A stretch of DNA of 64,000 nucleotides from Diaphorobacter ruginosibacter (GCF_014395975.1 NZ_CP060714.1:3286001-3350000); one strand, 5' to 3'; counted from the first letter of the stretch, positions 16,052 to 24,361 are shown. The notes: generated by a model not told the origin, from the sequence alone. Made by a program: numbers and translations.

Positions 16052-17393
16052 TGACCACCTCCCCGTCCTCACGCAGCGCCCAGGACTGGATCGAATTGTT
16101 GTGATAGATCGAACGCGTGCCACGCACGGCGCGGTTCTGCTGGTAGGTGGGTTGCACGTAGCCGGTCTCGTCCATCGCACGGCTCTGGATGATGGCGGGC
16201 TTGCCGTCCCATACCCAGTCGATGTTGAAGCGCGTGAGGCACTTGCTCATCACCGGTCCTTCGAGGCGCGCGGTGCGCCAGTTGCGGCCGCCATCCACGC
16301 TGACGTCCACGCGCTTGACCTTGCCGCGGCCCGACCATGCGAGGCCCGTGATGTTGTAGAACCCCTTGTCGAGCAGCATCTGGCCGCCCGAGGGCGTGGT
16401 CACCACGCTCTTGCATTCCTGGATGCTGGTGTACTGGCGATGCTGGCCGTCGGGCATGAGGTCGATGTAGTGCACCGCCTCGTCCTTCGCCGCGTAGGGC
16501 ATGTCGCCCACCTCGATGCGGCGCAGGTACTTCACCCAGCTCACACCCTGCACGCCCGGCACCACGAGGCGCAGCGGATACCCTTGCTCGGGCCGTAGCA
16601 TCTCGCCGTTCTGGCCGTAGGCCACGATCACCTCGCCGGAGGTGATCAGCTCGATGGGGATCGTCCGCGTCATCGACGAGCCATCCGCGCCCTCGGCCAG
16701 GATGAACTTGCCCTTCTTCAGGTCGGCACCCGCCATCTCGAGCAGCGTGATCAGCGGCACGCCCGTGAACTCGCTGCAGGAAATCATGCCGTGCGTGTAC
16801 TGCACGGTCGGCACGGCCACGTTGCCCCACTCCATGCCGGTGTTCGCGCCGCATTCGATAAAGTGAAAACGCGAGACCGCCGGCAGCCGCATGATCTCGT
16901 CCATGGTGAACACCTTGGGGTTCTTCACCATGCCGTTGATCATCAGGCGGTGCTTGGAAGGATCGATGTCCCACCAGCCCTGGTGATGGCGCTCGAAGTG
17001 CAGCCCGCTCGGCGTGACAATGCCGAACAGCGACTGCAGCGGCGCGAACGACACCGACGCCTGGCGCGTCTGCGTGAGGCCCGGGCTCTGGCGACGCTGC
17101 ACATTGGCCTCGTACTTGGAGGGCTTGCCGTAGCCTTCGGCCGCGACCGGCTGGCCCAGGCCCTTGGAGTGCGCGGGCAACTCCAGGATATTGGGGTCGC
17201 CCTCGCCCACGTTCTGGCCGTTCTGCGCACGCGCTGCCGTGGCGGTCACGCCTGCGGCAGCCGCCGCGAAGGCGCTGCGAATGAAGGTGCGGCGGCCGGC
17301 CTTGGCCTCGGCAAACACCTTGCCGACATCGCCACCCTGGACGAAGTTTTCCGGCGCCTTTCGCACCCGACCTGTCATCTGATTGTTGTGCAT
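16035..17393 (-). CDS. soxC: sulfane dehydrogenase molybdoenzyme subunit SoxC
   Basis: SoxC is the molybdenum-cofactor subunit of Sox(CD)2. The 452-residue precursor has a long N-region and twin-arginine signal (GRRTFIRSAFAAAAAGV, residues 33-49), as for a folded cofactor protein exported by Tat. The sulfite-oxidase-fold molybdenum ligand is Cys181 in FHFIECGANTGMEW. The dimerisation domain with GLAWSGRGKVKRVDVSVDGG is present. The ATG at 17393 has GAGG nine bases upstream; a second ATG five codons in is possible. Having SoxCD implies complete oxidation of thiosulfate to sulfate without sulfur globules. Confidence 0.95.
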   Translation of the reverse strand: MHNNQMTGRVRKAPENFVQGGDVGKVFAEAKAGRRTFIRSAFAAAAAGVTATAARAQNGQNVGEGDPNILELPAHSKGLGQPVAAEGYGKPSKYEANVQRRQSPGLTQTRQASVSFAPLQSLFGIVTPSGLHFERHHQGWWDIDPSKHRLMINGMVKNPKVFTMDEIMRLPAVSRFHFIECGANTGMEWGNVAVPTVQYTHGMISCSEFTGVPLITLLEMAGADLKKGKFILAEGADGSSMTRTIPIELITSGEVIVAYGQNGEMLRPEQGYPLRLVVPGVQGVSWVKYLRRIEVGDMPYAAKDEAVHYIDLMPDGQHRQYTSIQECKSVVTTPSGGQMLLDKGFYNITGLAWSGRGKVKRVDVSVDGGRNWRTARLEGPVMSKCLTRFNIDWVWDGKPAIIQSRAMDETGYVQPTYQQNRAVRGTRSIYHNNSIQSWALREDGEVVNVQLA

Positions 17394-17434
17394 TGAGTTG
17401 TCCTCAGGTCTTCACAAGCCCATCGCGAAGGGAG

Positions 17435-17453
17435 CGCGCGGTCAACCCGCGCG
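17435..17453 (-). other. stem-loop between the first cytochrome gene and soxC
   Basis: CGCGCGG-TCAAC-CCGCGCG is a perfect 7-bp GC stem in the 84-base spacer. There is no following T-run, so an mRNA-stabilising or processing role that favours the small cytochrome is more likely than termination. Confidence 0.35.
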
Positions 17454-17477
17454 TGGCTCCTCTAGAGGTTCCCTAGA

Positions 17478-17801
17478 TTACTTGGCGCCGCCCAGAATCC
17501 ACGCAGCCAGCGTGTTGGCATCGGCGTCGCTGAGCGCTGCCTGGGGCGGCATGGGCACCGGGCCCCACTTGCCGGAACCGCCGGCCTTGATGCTCTTGGC
17601 CAGATTCGCCTGTGCATCGGCCTGGCCGGCGTACTTCTTGGCCACTTCCAGATACGCGGGGCCCACCAGCTTCTTGTCGACCGAGTGGCAGGCCATGCAG
17701 GCATTCTTCTGGGCCAGAGCCAGGTTGGCGAATGCAGGCGCCGAAGCCAGGCCACCCGCTGCGCACAGGGCCGCCATCACGTAAACACGAATCCGCTTCA
17801 T
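17478..17801 (-). CDS. class I c-type cytochrome of the Sox operon
   Basis: This 107-residue periplasmic cytochrome has a cleavable signal (residues 1-25, ending APAFA), a heme site CMACH (Cys35-His39) and the distal ligand Met84 in PVPMPPQ, typical of cytochrome c551/c8. It is the first gene of the sox operon and would accept electrons from SoxXA or SoxCD and pass them to the terminal oxidase. The sequence after the heme site is closely related to the C-terminal half of SoxD, including the GGSGxWG and MPPQ blocks, suggesting that one arose by copying the other. Whether it should be called soxE is not decidable here. Confidence 0.88.
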   Translation of the reverse strand: MKRIRVYVMAALCAAGGLASAPAFANLALAQKNACMACHSVDKKLVGPAYLEVAKKYAGQADAQANLAKSIKAGGSGKWGPVPMPPQAALSDADANTLAAWILGGAK

Positions 17802-17963
17802 CGTCTTGTCCTTTATCTATATATAAGCATATCTTTATGTAAAGAATTATCTATTTCTGATCTGCCTCATAACTTCAGGGAAATCCCTCGTTATCCCCAA
17901 ATAGAATAGCGATTGGCAAAGCAGAGAAGAGCCTGAGGATCCATGAACCGGCTCGTGCGTGAC
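17802..17963 (-). promoter_or_regulatory. AT-rich promoter/operator region of the sox operon
   Basis: The stretch 17815-17860 is far more AT-rich than its surroundings. It contains the dyad CTTTA-TG-TAAAG (17833-17844) and the heptamer ATATAAG (17821-17827), which recurs upstream of the dsrE-like gene at 19851-19857. Such AT-rich dyads fit operators of SoxR/BigR-type ArsR repressors, one of which is encoded at 20482-20787. No unambiguous -35/-10 pair was assigned. The rest of the interval to the terminator at 17964 holds nothing recognisable. Confidence 0.5.
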
Positions 17964-18010
17964 AAAAAACGCCCCCGCCGAAAGACCGGGAAGGACTTTC
18001 GACGAGGGCG
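17964..18010 (-). terminator. rho-independent terminator after the thioredoxin-like gene
   Basis: On the minus strand a 15-bp stem (CGCCCTCGTCGAAAG pairing with CTTTCGGCGGGGGCG, two GU pairs) with an 11-base loop is followed by six T. It ends the SoxH-like/thioredoxin transcript before the sox promoter. The 130 bases between it and 18143 contain no supported gene. Confidence 0.85.
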
Positions 18011-18142
18011 GTTGTTCGTGAGCAATGCGCCGATGAGATCAGTGCAACCGGCGGCGCACCATGGGTGGGTGCTGGCCCGTGAAGTGCGGGCAGCGCCCTC
18101 CTCCCCGGCGCATGGGAAGCGGGTTCGGTTCCGCTCCGTCAG

Positions 18143-18646
18143 TCAGGGGCTCGAGGAGCGCACGCTGCTGCGTGCCTGCGCGACGCGCTCATCCAGATAG
18201 GCCGCATAGAAATCCGAGGTGGATCCGCCCACAAGGCGCGGGGCTACCTCACGCCCTCCGCTGCCGAGAAACAGGAGCGTGGGTGCCGCCTCGATGCCGA
18301 GCTGCTTGACGAGCGCGCCATGCGTCGTCGCCTGGCCCCGCAGATCCACGACCGGATCGCGCGAGAGAAAATGGATCTGCGTGACCGCTCTGCCGTTGCG
18401 CAGCTCGGACACCAGATAGTTCTCGCGCGCCACCTTGCAGAACGGACAGCCATGCAGCGTGGCCAGCACGATCAGCGGCTCGCCGCGCGCCAGCGCCTCA
18501 TCCAGGCTGGCCTTGAGGTTGCCCGTGGTCGGAAGCAGCCTCTCCGAGGCGTCCGGCGCAGCCAGGGCTACGGGCGCCGCCAGCAGCGCCACGGAACCCA
18601 ACACCATCGCGGACAGCGCCTCGCGCCGGTTCGCAGTGCCCATCAT
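18143..18646 (-). CDS. periplasmic thioredoxin-like protein (SoxS/SoxW-like)
   Basis: The 167-residue protein has a signal peptide (to about residue 30, VALAA) and a thioredoxin-fold active site CPFC at Cys67-Cys70, with the cis-proline region AAPTLLFLG. In Sox systems, exported thioredoxins such as SoxS and SoxW reduce and reactivate the SoxY carrier. Its ATG overlaps the stop of the upstream SoxH-like gene (ATGA at 18643-18646), so the two are translated together. No membrane electron donor of the CcdA/SoxV type is in the window. The exact subfamily is uncertain. Confidence 0.8.
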   Translation of the reverse strand: MMGTANRREALSAMVLGSVALLAAPVALAAPDASERLLPTTGNLKASLDEALARGEPLIVLATLHGCPFCKVARENYLVSELRNGRAVTQIHFLSRDPVVDLRGQATTHGALVKQLGIEAAPTLLFLGSGGREVAPRLVGGSTSDFYAAYLDERVAQARSSVRSSSP

Positions 18647-19683
18647 TTTTTCTCCTGCTCCATCAGCAGGTAGGTGTTGTAGGCGTTCATGCGGTTGGCC
18701 TCCTTGAACAGCGGATATTTCTCGAAGCGCGACCAGTCCGTTGCCTTGTAGGCGTCATCGAACGGATCGAGGTTCTCAGCCGCCTTGGCCATCGACTCGC
18801 GCAGGTAGCCCAGGTAGTCGCGCGTGAGCTGCATGTCGGCACGCGGGTCCTCCGACGCAGGGCCATGCCCGGGCACCATCACCTTCACCGGCAGCTTGAG
18901 CAGCGAATCCAGGGCCGCTATCCAGTGCCGGCTGTCGGCCTGGCCCACGTAGGGAATGCGATTGCGGAACACCACGTCGCCGATGAACAGCACGCCCGTA
19001 CCGGGCAGGAAGATGGCGGTGTCCTCGGGCGTATGCGCCGGGCCCATATGCTGCAGCACGAACTCGGTGCCGCCGATGGTGAGCTTGCTCGAATCGCCCG
19101 CCATCCACTCGTCCGCATTCACCATGCGGGTCTGCGCGTCGATCCATGGAGCCAGTTCGGTGCGCGACGCCTCCAGGCGCAGCCGGGCGGTATCCGAGTT
19201 GATGTACTCCTTGGCCAGCCCGTTGGCGATGATCTTCGCGCCCAGCGCCTTGAACACCTGCAGTCCATAGATGTGGTCGGCATGGTAGTGGGTCAGGATG
19301 ACCGTGCTGATCGGCTTGGGCGTGATGGTCCTGATCCGCTCGACCAGCTCCTGCGCCAGAGCGGGCGAGCCCAGCGCGTCGATCACCACCACGCTGTCGT
19401 CCGTCACCACGAAGCCCGCATTGGAGATGAAGTTCTGGTTGGCGGGCGACCCCAGCGCCGACAGCCCCTGGACGTAATAGGCATGGGGGGCGACCTTCTT
19501 CACCTCCATCTTCACCGTCGCGGCGGATGCGGCGCCGTTGGCCGTGGCAGCAGCAGCGCCCGCTTGCGCGACCTGCGCGCCAGGAACTTCGCTTCCGTGG
19601 GCCCCATGCGCGAATGACGGCATCTGCAGTCCCATCAGCACAGCGGCTGCAATCCAACGCAACGAATGGCCGGGCTTCGACAT
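18643..19683 (-). CDS. SoxH-like metallo-beta-lactamase-fold hydrolase
   Basis: This 346-residue exported protein has a signal peptide (residues 1-25), an alanine-rich spacer and a metallo-beta-lactamase domain with the zinc motif THYHADH (His132, His134, Asp136, His137), a later GPAHTPEDTAIFLP and PGHGPAS, giving a full dinuclear site. Proteins of this type (SoxH and quinoprotein-relay SoxH-like 1) accompany sox genes with unknown substrate; a glyoxalase- or persulfide-type thioester hydrolase is likely. The ATG at 19683 has AGGAG nine bases upstream. It is coupled to the thioredoxin-like gene. Confidence 0.82.
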   Translation of the reverse strand: MSKPGHSLRWIAAAVLMGLQMPSFAHGAHGSEVPGAQVAQAGAAAATANGAASAATVKMEVKKVAPHAYYVQGLSALGSPANQNFISNAGFVVTDDSVVVIDALGSPALAQELVERIRTITPKPISTVILTHYHADHIYGLQVFKALGAKIIANGLAKEYINSDTARLRLEASRTELAPWIDAQTRMVNADEWMAGDSSKLTIGGTEFVLQHMGPAHTPEDTAIFLPGTGVLFIGDVVFRNRIPYVGQADSRHWIAALDSLLKLPVKVMVPGHGPASEDPRADMQLTRDYLGYLRESMAKAAENLDPFDDAYKATDWSRFEKYPLFKEANRMNAYNTYLLMEQEKK

Positions 19684-19849
19684 GACAATTGACTCCTGTT
19701 GAGGGTCCTGCCTGCATGCGCAGGGCCCATTGCTCTGATATTCTGATGTTCGCCCCATTCCTCAAGGGAGTCTCTGCATCCGTGGAATCGACCGCTGGCT
19801 TGCCGGCCATTTCCGCAAAGGCCCCTTCGAGAGGGAAAAAGCAGGTGCT

Positions 19850-19871
19850 AATATAAGTTACCAGCGATATT
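19850..19871. promoter_or_regulatory. candidate ArsR-type operator upstream of the dsrE-like gene
   Basis: AATAT (19850-19854) and ATATT (19867-19871) form an inverted repeat with a 12-base spacer in the 238-base divergent region between the SoxH-like and dsrE-like genes. The left arm includes the heptamer ATATAAG shared with the sox promoter. Binding by the ArsR protein is inferred. Confidence 0.35.
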
Positions 19872-19921
19872 TTGGGGCTGGAAAAACACCATAGCAATAC
19901 ACAGTCATTTAGGAGCTCCCC

Positions 19922-20338
19922 ATGTTCAAGCGCGTATTTCTCGCCTTTCTCTTTTCATTGGTCGCGAGCGTTTCGCTTGCACAGGATGTGAAGGTGGTCT
20001 ACCACGTGAACACCGGTGTCGAGACAGCCGCTGCCATCCTCAACAACCTGAACAATCACCTGAACGCGTCACCCAAGGACAAGATCGTGGTGGTCACGCA
20101 CGGCCCCGGCATCGATTTCCTGCTGAATGACGCCAAGGACAGCAAGGGCCGCGAATTCAGCGGCCAGGTGAGCGCGCTGGCATCGCGTGGCGTGGCCTTC
20201 GAGGTATGCAACAACACCCTGCAGACACGCAAGATCGACCCGTCCAACCTGCTGATGGAAACGAAGATCGTTCCCTCGGGCGTGGCGGAAGTTGCACGCC
20301 TGCAGGCCAAGGAAGGCTACGTGTACCTGAAACCCTGA
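19922..20338 (+). CDS. exported DsrE/DsrF-like protein
   Basis: This 138-residue protein has a clear Sec signal (residues 1-20, ending SLA-QD) and a DsrE-fold body (VKVVYHVNTG, then VVVTHGPGIDFLL). A single conserved-position cysteine, Cys96 in FEVCNNTL, is where DsrE-type sulfur carriers bind persulfide. An AGGAG Shine-Dalgarno precedes the ATG by eight bases. Proteins of this kind occur beside sox genes and probably carry sulfane sulfur in the periplasm. It is transcribed toward the arsR gene and separated from it by a bidirectional terminator. Confidence 0.82.
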   Translation: MFKRVFLAFLFSLVASVSLAQDVKVVYHVNTGVETAAAILNNLNNHLNASPKDKIVVVTHGPGIDFLLNDAKDSKGREFSGQVSALASRGVAFEVCNNTLQTRKIDPSNLLMETKIVPSGVAEVARLQAKEGYVYLKP

Positions 20339-20427
20339 GGGGCCATATCAGCATTGGGGTGGCCGGTTCAAAGCGGGCACGCGCTGCACAGGCCACCTTA
20401 TTGCAATCCCCGGCAATTCATGAACCG

Positions 20428-20460
20428 AAAAAAAGGCAACCCGCGGGTTGCCTTGCTTTT
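20428..20460. terminator. bidirectional terminator between dsrE-like and arsR genes
   Basis: The perfect palindrome GGCAACCCGCGGGTTGCC (20435-20452) is flanked by A7 on its left (T-run for the minus strand) and TTGCTTTT on its right, so it can end both convergent transcripts. Confidence 0.85.
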
Positions 20461-20481
20461 GGGGGAGCCGAACCGTCAGGT

Positions 20482-20787
20482 TCAGTCCTCGATGGCCATT
20501 TGCAGGCACACGCTGCGGCACATCTGCACGACCTTCTCGTTGGTGATGTAGTAGTAGATGCTCACGCCTTCACGGCGGCGGCCGAGGATGCCCGCCTGGT
20601 AGAGCGTGTTCAGGTGCTGCGACATGTTGGGCTGCGTGGTTTCGATGGAAGACAGCAGCTCCGACACATTCTTCTCGCCATTGCACAGCGCGCTGATGAT
20701 GCGCAGCCGCATGGGTGCCGCCATGGCCTTGAACAGCTCGGCAGCGTTTTCGTAAACACGGTCATCATCAATCACTTCTGCGTTCAT
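20482..20787 (-). CDS. ArsR-family transcriptional regulator, probably sulfur-responsive
   Basis: The 101-residue protein has the ArsR winged helix (RLRIISALCNGEKNVSELL, then TTQPNMSQHLNTLYQAGILGRRREGVSIYYYI). Cys35 lies in the alpha-2 position and Cys90 and Cys94 in the last helix, as expected for thiol-switch repressors such as SoxR, SqrR and BigR that release DNA on persulfide formation; the spacing is shorter than the 66 residues recalled for SqrR, so the switch is not certain. The ATG at 20787 has AGGAG upstream. A longer open frame to 21024 is unconserved and rejected. Targets are probably the sox and dsrE/soxH promoters. Confidence 0.82.
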   Translation of the reverse strand: MNAEVIDDDRVYENAAELFKAMAAPMRLRIISALCNGEKNVSELLSSIETTQPNMSQHLNTLYQAGILGRRREGVSIYYYITNEKVVQMCRSVCLQMAIED

Positions 20788-21094
20788 GCTGAACTCCTGC
20801 AATCGGTTTGGCAATGACTGGCGGCCAGCAGAAAAATCGCCAAATTCCGCGACGGTCCGATAACGACGAGATGAAGGCCAGATCTTGCGTGTGGGCATGC
20901 CGCGAAGTCTAGGCTCACTCATCCCGGACGCCCCGCATCGACTTCGGCGATTTCTGTCGTATATCAATTGTCGCTGATTAAAGCGCAACCGCATGTTTGT
21001 GAGCAACAACATCCTGGTCGCCAAACGTATCTCGGCGCTCTCCGCCCGCTGCCCCCCGAGCGGCCGCTTTTCATATTGTGGCTGCCCGGCGATG
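20788..21094. other. non-coding spacer between arsR and tctA
   Basis: About 300 bases upstream of the arsR gene. It carries an AT-rich patch (around 20955-20985, GTATATCAATTG) that may hold the arsR promoter. No gene, repeat or RNA was recognised. Confidence 0.5.
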
Positions 21095-21128
21095 AAAAAG
21101 AGCCGCCATCTCCAGGAAATGGCGGCTC
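21095..21128 (-). terminator. rho-independent terminator after tctA
   Basis: On the minus strand GAGCCGCCAT and ATGGCGGCTC form a perfect 10-bp stem with a nine-base loop, followed by five T. It lies 20 bases beyond the tctA stop. Confidence 0.85.
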
Positions 21129-21147
21129 GATGAAGCGCGGTGAAAGT

Positions 21148-22668
21148 TCAGTTCGCCGGCGCTTCGATCATCTCGATCTTGCGGCTTGCCCGGTAGCGCA
21201 TGACGCGCGGCACGATGAGCACCAGCAGCACGATCACCAGCAGCGTGACGGACATCGGGCGCTGCAGGAAGATCATCCAGCTGCCCTCGCCGATCGACAC
21301 CGCGTTGCGCATCTGCGCCTCGGCGAGCGGGCCCAGGATCATGCCGACAACCACCGGAGCCGTCGGGAAGTCATAGCGGCGCATCAGCACACCCAGGAGG
21401 CCGATGAAGTACAGCAGGAACAGGTCGAACGTGCTCTGGCGCATGCCGTAGGCACCCACGGTTGCGAAGATCAGGATGCCCGCATAGAGCTGTGGACGAG
21501 GGATCTTCAGCAGCTTCACCCACATGCCCACCATCGGCAGGTTCAGCACCAGCAGCATGACGTTGCCGATGTAGAGCGAGGCGATCAGTGCCCAGACCAG
21601 CGCGGCGGAACTCGTGAACAGCTGGGGACCGGGGTTGATGCCGTAGTTCTGGAAGGCACCCAGCAGAACGGCCGTGGTATTGCTGGTGGGAATACCCAGC
21701 GTGAGCAGCGGAATCAGCGCCGCCGTCACCGTGGCGTTGTTGGCGGCCTCGGGGCCGGCCACGCCTTCGATGGCGCCGGTCGTACCGAACTCGGCCTTGT
21801 CCTCATCCTTGGCGAGTTTCTTCTCGGTGGCGTACGAAAGAAAGGTAGGGATTTCGGTGCCGCCTGCGGGAATGCAGCCGAACGGCGTGCCGATGACCGT
21901 ACCGCGAATCCATGCGGGGATCGAGCGCTTCCACTCGCGCTTGGTCATGTAGACCTTGCTGAGCTTGTTCTGCGATTCATCCACGCGGCCTTCGTAGAGT
22001 GCGTTGTAGAGCACCTCTGCCACGGCGAACAGGCCGACGGCGACCAGCACGATGTCGATGCCGTCCAGCAGTTCCATCTGGCCCGCGGTGTAGCGTGCCG
22101 CACCGGAGATCTGGTCCATGCCGATGCAGCCCAGCGCCAGCCCGAGGAACAGTGCCGTCATGCCGCGCAGGCTGCTCTGGCCGAGCACGGCACTCACCGT
22201 GGTGAACGCCAGCACCATCAGCATGAAGTACTCCGGCGGGCCGAGCTTGACCGCGAAGTCCGCCACCGAGGGGGCGAACAGCGTGACCACCACGGTCGCG
22301 ATGGTGCCGGCAACGAACGAGCCGATGGCCGAGGTGGCCAGCGCCGCGCCTGCGCGCCCGCTCTTGGCCATCTTGTTGCCCTCCATCGCCGTCACCATGC
22401 TGGCGGTCTCGCCCGGGGTGTTCAGCAGGATCGACGTGGTCGAGCCGCCGTACATCGCGCCGTAGTAGATGCCGGCGAAGAAGATCATCGAGGCCGTGAC
22501 GTCGACCTTGGCGGTGATCGGCAGCAGCATCGCCACCGCCACAGCAGGGCCGATGCCCGGCAGCACGCCGACGGCGGTACCCAGGGCGCAACCCACCAGC
22601 GCCCACAGAAGATTGGCGGGCGTGATCGCGGTGGCGAAGCCCTGCATCAATGCGTTGAAGATATCCAT
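21148..22668 (-). CDS. tctA: tripartite tricarboxylate transporter large membrane subunit TctA
   Basis: TctA is the transport channel of the TctCBA secondary transporter. The 506-residue protein has about 12 hydrophobic segments and the family signatures GVLPGIGPAVAVAMLLP near residue 36, YYGAMYGGSTTSILLNTPGE near 70, and GIPTSNTTAVLLGAFQNYG near 315. The ATG at 22668 overlaps the tctB stop by one base (TGATG); an extension by three codons to a GTG is possible. Carboxylic acids such as citrate, glutarate or terephthalate are usual substrates; the one here is unknown. Confidence 0.93.
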   Translation of the reverse strand: MDIFNALMQGFATAITPANLLWALVGCALGTAVGVLPGIGPAVAVAMLLPITAKVDVTASMIFFAGIYYGAMYGGSTTSILLNTPGETASMVTAMEGNKMAKSGRAGAALATSAIGSFVAGTIATVVVTLFAPSVADFAVKLGPPEYFMLMVLAFTTVSAVLGQSSLRGMTALFLGLALGCIGMDQISGAARYTAGQMELLDGIDIVLVAVGLFAVAEVLYNALYEGRVDESQNKLSKVYMTKREWKRSIPAWIRGTVIGTPFGCIPAGGTEIPTFLSYATEKKLAKDEDKAEFGTTGAIEGVAGPEAANNATVTAALIPLLTLGIPTSNTTAVLLGAFQNYGINPGPQLFTSSAALVWALIASLYIGNVMLLVLNLPMVGMWVKLLKIPRPQLYAGILIFATVGAYGMRQSTFDLFLLYFIGLLGVLMRRYDFPTAPVVVGMILGPLAEAQMRNAVSIGEGSWMIFLQRPMSVTLLVIVLLVLIVPRVMRYRASRKIEMIEAPAN

Positions 22669-23225
22669 CACAGCCACCCTGTTTCAGTCAGGCCCGGCAG
22701 GTTGATCGCCAGGAATTGCGTGAACACCCAGAACACCGGTGCGGAGATGATGAGCCCAGTGAGCACATCGATGAACAGGCGGCGCGGCGCGAGCAGCCCC
22801 GTCTGGCCGTCGGCGCGGCGCAGGCCCTGCACGGCGAGCGCGTAGCACAGCGTGCAGCCGATGATGAATCCCAGGTGGGTGATCAGTGCCGCATTCAGCA
22901 GCAGCCCCGCCGTCACCCACGCGAACGGAATGAGCTGCGCACGCTTTGCGCCGCCCGGATCGGCCATGTGCCGGTATCCACCCGACAGGGCTTCCCAGAC
23001 CAGCAGCACGCCACAGACACCAAGCACGGCCGCGCAGGCCCACGGCAGGAAGTTGGGGCCGACGCCGCCGTACCCGGAATCACCCGGAATCTGCAGCGCA
23101 CCGGCCGCCATCACGGCGGCCACGGCGAGCACCCCCAGGCCGACCGCGGCCTGCCATTTGGGGGAAGGAATGGATGATTCCACTGCGGGCGGCGCCGCAG
23201 CGGCATTGGATAAGGCTTCTGACAT
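22668..23225 (-). CDS. tctB: tripartite tricarboxylate transporter small membrane subunit TctB
   Basis: TctB (185 residues) has four hydrophobic segments: about 27-47, 60-80, 101-130 and 150-175. The motif GVGPNFLPWACA following the first segment is typical of the family. An open N-terminal extension to 23339 has no hydrophobic or conserved content, so the ATG at 23225 is preferred. The gene is followed immediately by tctA and lies 176 bases downstream of tctC. Confidence 0.88.
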   Translation of the reverse strand: MSEALSNAAAAPPAVESSIPSPKWQAAVGLGVLAVAAVMAAGALQIPGDSGYGGVGPNFLPWACAAVLGVCGVLLVWEALSGGYRHMADPGGAKRAQLIPFAWVTAGLLLNAALITHLGFIIGCTLCYALAVQGLRRADGQTGLLAPRRLFIDVLTGLIISAPVFWVFTQFLAINLPGLTETGWL

Positions 23226-23401
23226 GATCCGCACCTGCCTGCTTGTCGATGATTGAATGAATGAAAGGGAGAGACAACAGCCACCCGACACCCCTTGCAA
23301 ACAGGGGGCGCTCCTCGGCGTTTTCGGGTTCTGTGGCACGGGCGCCGTGCGCCCGTGCGGGGTTCAGGCCTGGCTTTTCAGGCCCGGTTTTCAGGCATTC
23401 G

Positions 23402-24361
23402 TCAGACCATGCCCGACTTGACCATCGTGGCGCGCAGGCTGGCGAACTCCTGGTCCACGAAGTTGCCGAACGCCTCGCCACCGAGCCATGCCGGGGTCCA
23501 GCCGTTCTTCTCGAGCGCCTCGGCCCAGGCCTTGCTCTTGAGTGCCTTCTCGACAGCGGCCACCAGCGCCTTGCGCTGCTCGGCGCTGATGCCGGGTGCG
23601 CCGTACACGCCTCGCCAGTTGCCGATCTCGACGTTGATGCCCTGCTCCTTGAGCGTCGGGATATCAAGGCCCTGCAGGCGCTGGCCCGAAGTCACGCCGA
23701 TCGCCTTCATCTTGCCGGTGGTGATGTACTCGGCGAACTCGCTGTAGCCGCTGCCACCGACCGTGACGTTGCCGCCCAGGATGGCCGCGGTGGCCTCGCC
23801 GCCCCCACGGAATGCCACGTAGTTGATCTTGGCGGGATCAACGCCCACCTCGCGCGCGATCATCGCTGCCGCGATGTGCTCGGTGGAGCCACGCGAGCCG
23901 CCACCCCACTTCACGCTGCCGGGGTCCTTCTTGAGCTGGGCCACCACGTCGGCCATCGTCTTGAACGGCGAGTTGCTCGGCAGCACGAACACGTTGTATT
24001 CGCTGGTCAGGCGCGCGATCGGCGTGGCCTGGCTCAGGTTGACCGGGGGCTTGCCGGTGATGATGCCGCCCAGCATCACCGCGCCCATCACCATCAGCGC
24101 ATTGGGGTCGCCCTTGGAGCCGTTGACGAACTGCGCAAGGCCGATGGCACCTGCGGCACCGCCCTTGTTGTCGTAGGTGACGGAAGAAGCCACGCCAGCG
24201 TCCTGCAGCGCCTTGCCCAGCGCACGACCCGTGGTGTCCCAGCCACCGCCGGGGTTGGCGGGCAGCATCATCTTCATTGCCACCGCCGCGCGCGCGGACA
24301 GCGGCAGCGAGCCGACGGCGGCCAGTGCGGCCATGGATTTCAGAAAGGTATCGCGACGCAT
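23402..24361 (-). CDS. tctC: Bug-type periplasmic receptor TctC
   Basis: This 319-residue solute-binding protein of the Bug family captures substrate for TctAB. A signal peptide (MRRDTFLKSMAALAAVGSL, residues 1-27) precedes a mature chain with the family motifs PANPGGGWDTTGRALGKAL and VDNKGGAAGAIG-like YDNKGGAAGAIGLAQF, and a later GSRGSTEHIAAA in the ligand-closing lobe. The usual length and place at the head of tctCBA support the call. Bug proteins bind carboxylates; which one is not visible. The divergent tctDE genes probably respond to the same compound. Confidence 0.92.
   Translation of the reverse strand: MRRDTFLKSMAALAAVGSLPLSARAAVAMKMMLPANPGGGWDTTGRALGKALQDAGVASSVTYDNKGGAAGAIGLAQFVNGSKGDPNALMVMGAVMLGGIITGKPPVNLSQATPIARLTSEYNVFVLPSNSPFKTMADVVAQLKKDPGSVKWGGGSRGSTEHIAAAMIAREVGVDPAKINYVAFRGGGEATAAILGGNVTVGGSGYSEFAEYITTGKMKAIGVTSGQRLQGLDIPTLKEQGINVEIGNWRGVYGAPGISAEQRKALVAAVEKALKSKAWAEALEKNGWTPAWLGGEAFGNFVDQEFASLRATMVKSGMV

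Noticed and set aside
17943..18200. 85-codon plus-strand frame upstream of the thioredoxin-like gene
   Set aside because: It spans the minus-strand terminator stem and enters the thioredoxin-like gene antisense.
20788..21024. N-terminal extension of the ArsR protein
   Set aside because: Unconserved basic sequence; the ATG at 20787 has a proper AGGAG.
20968..22845. 625-codon plus-strand frame opposite tctA
   Set aside because: Antisense shadow rich in Arg, His and Gln; TctA has its signatures.
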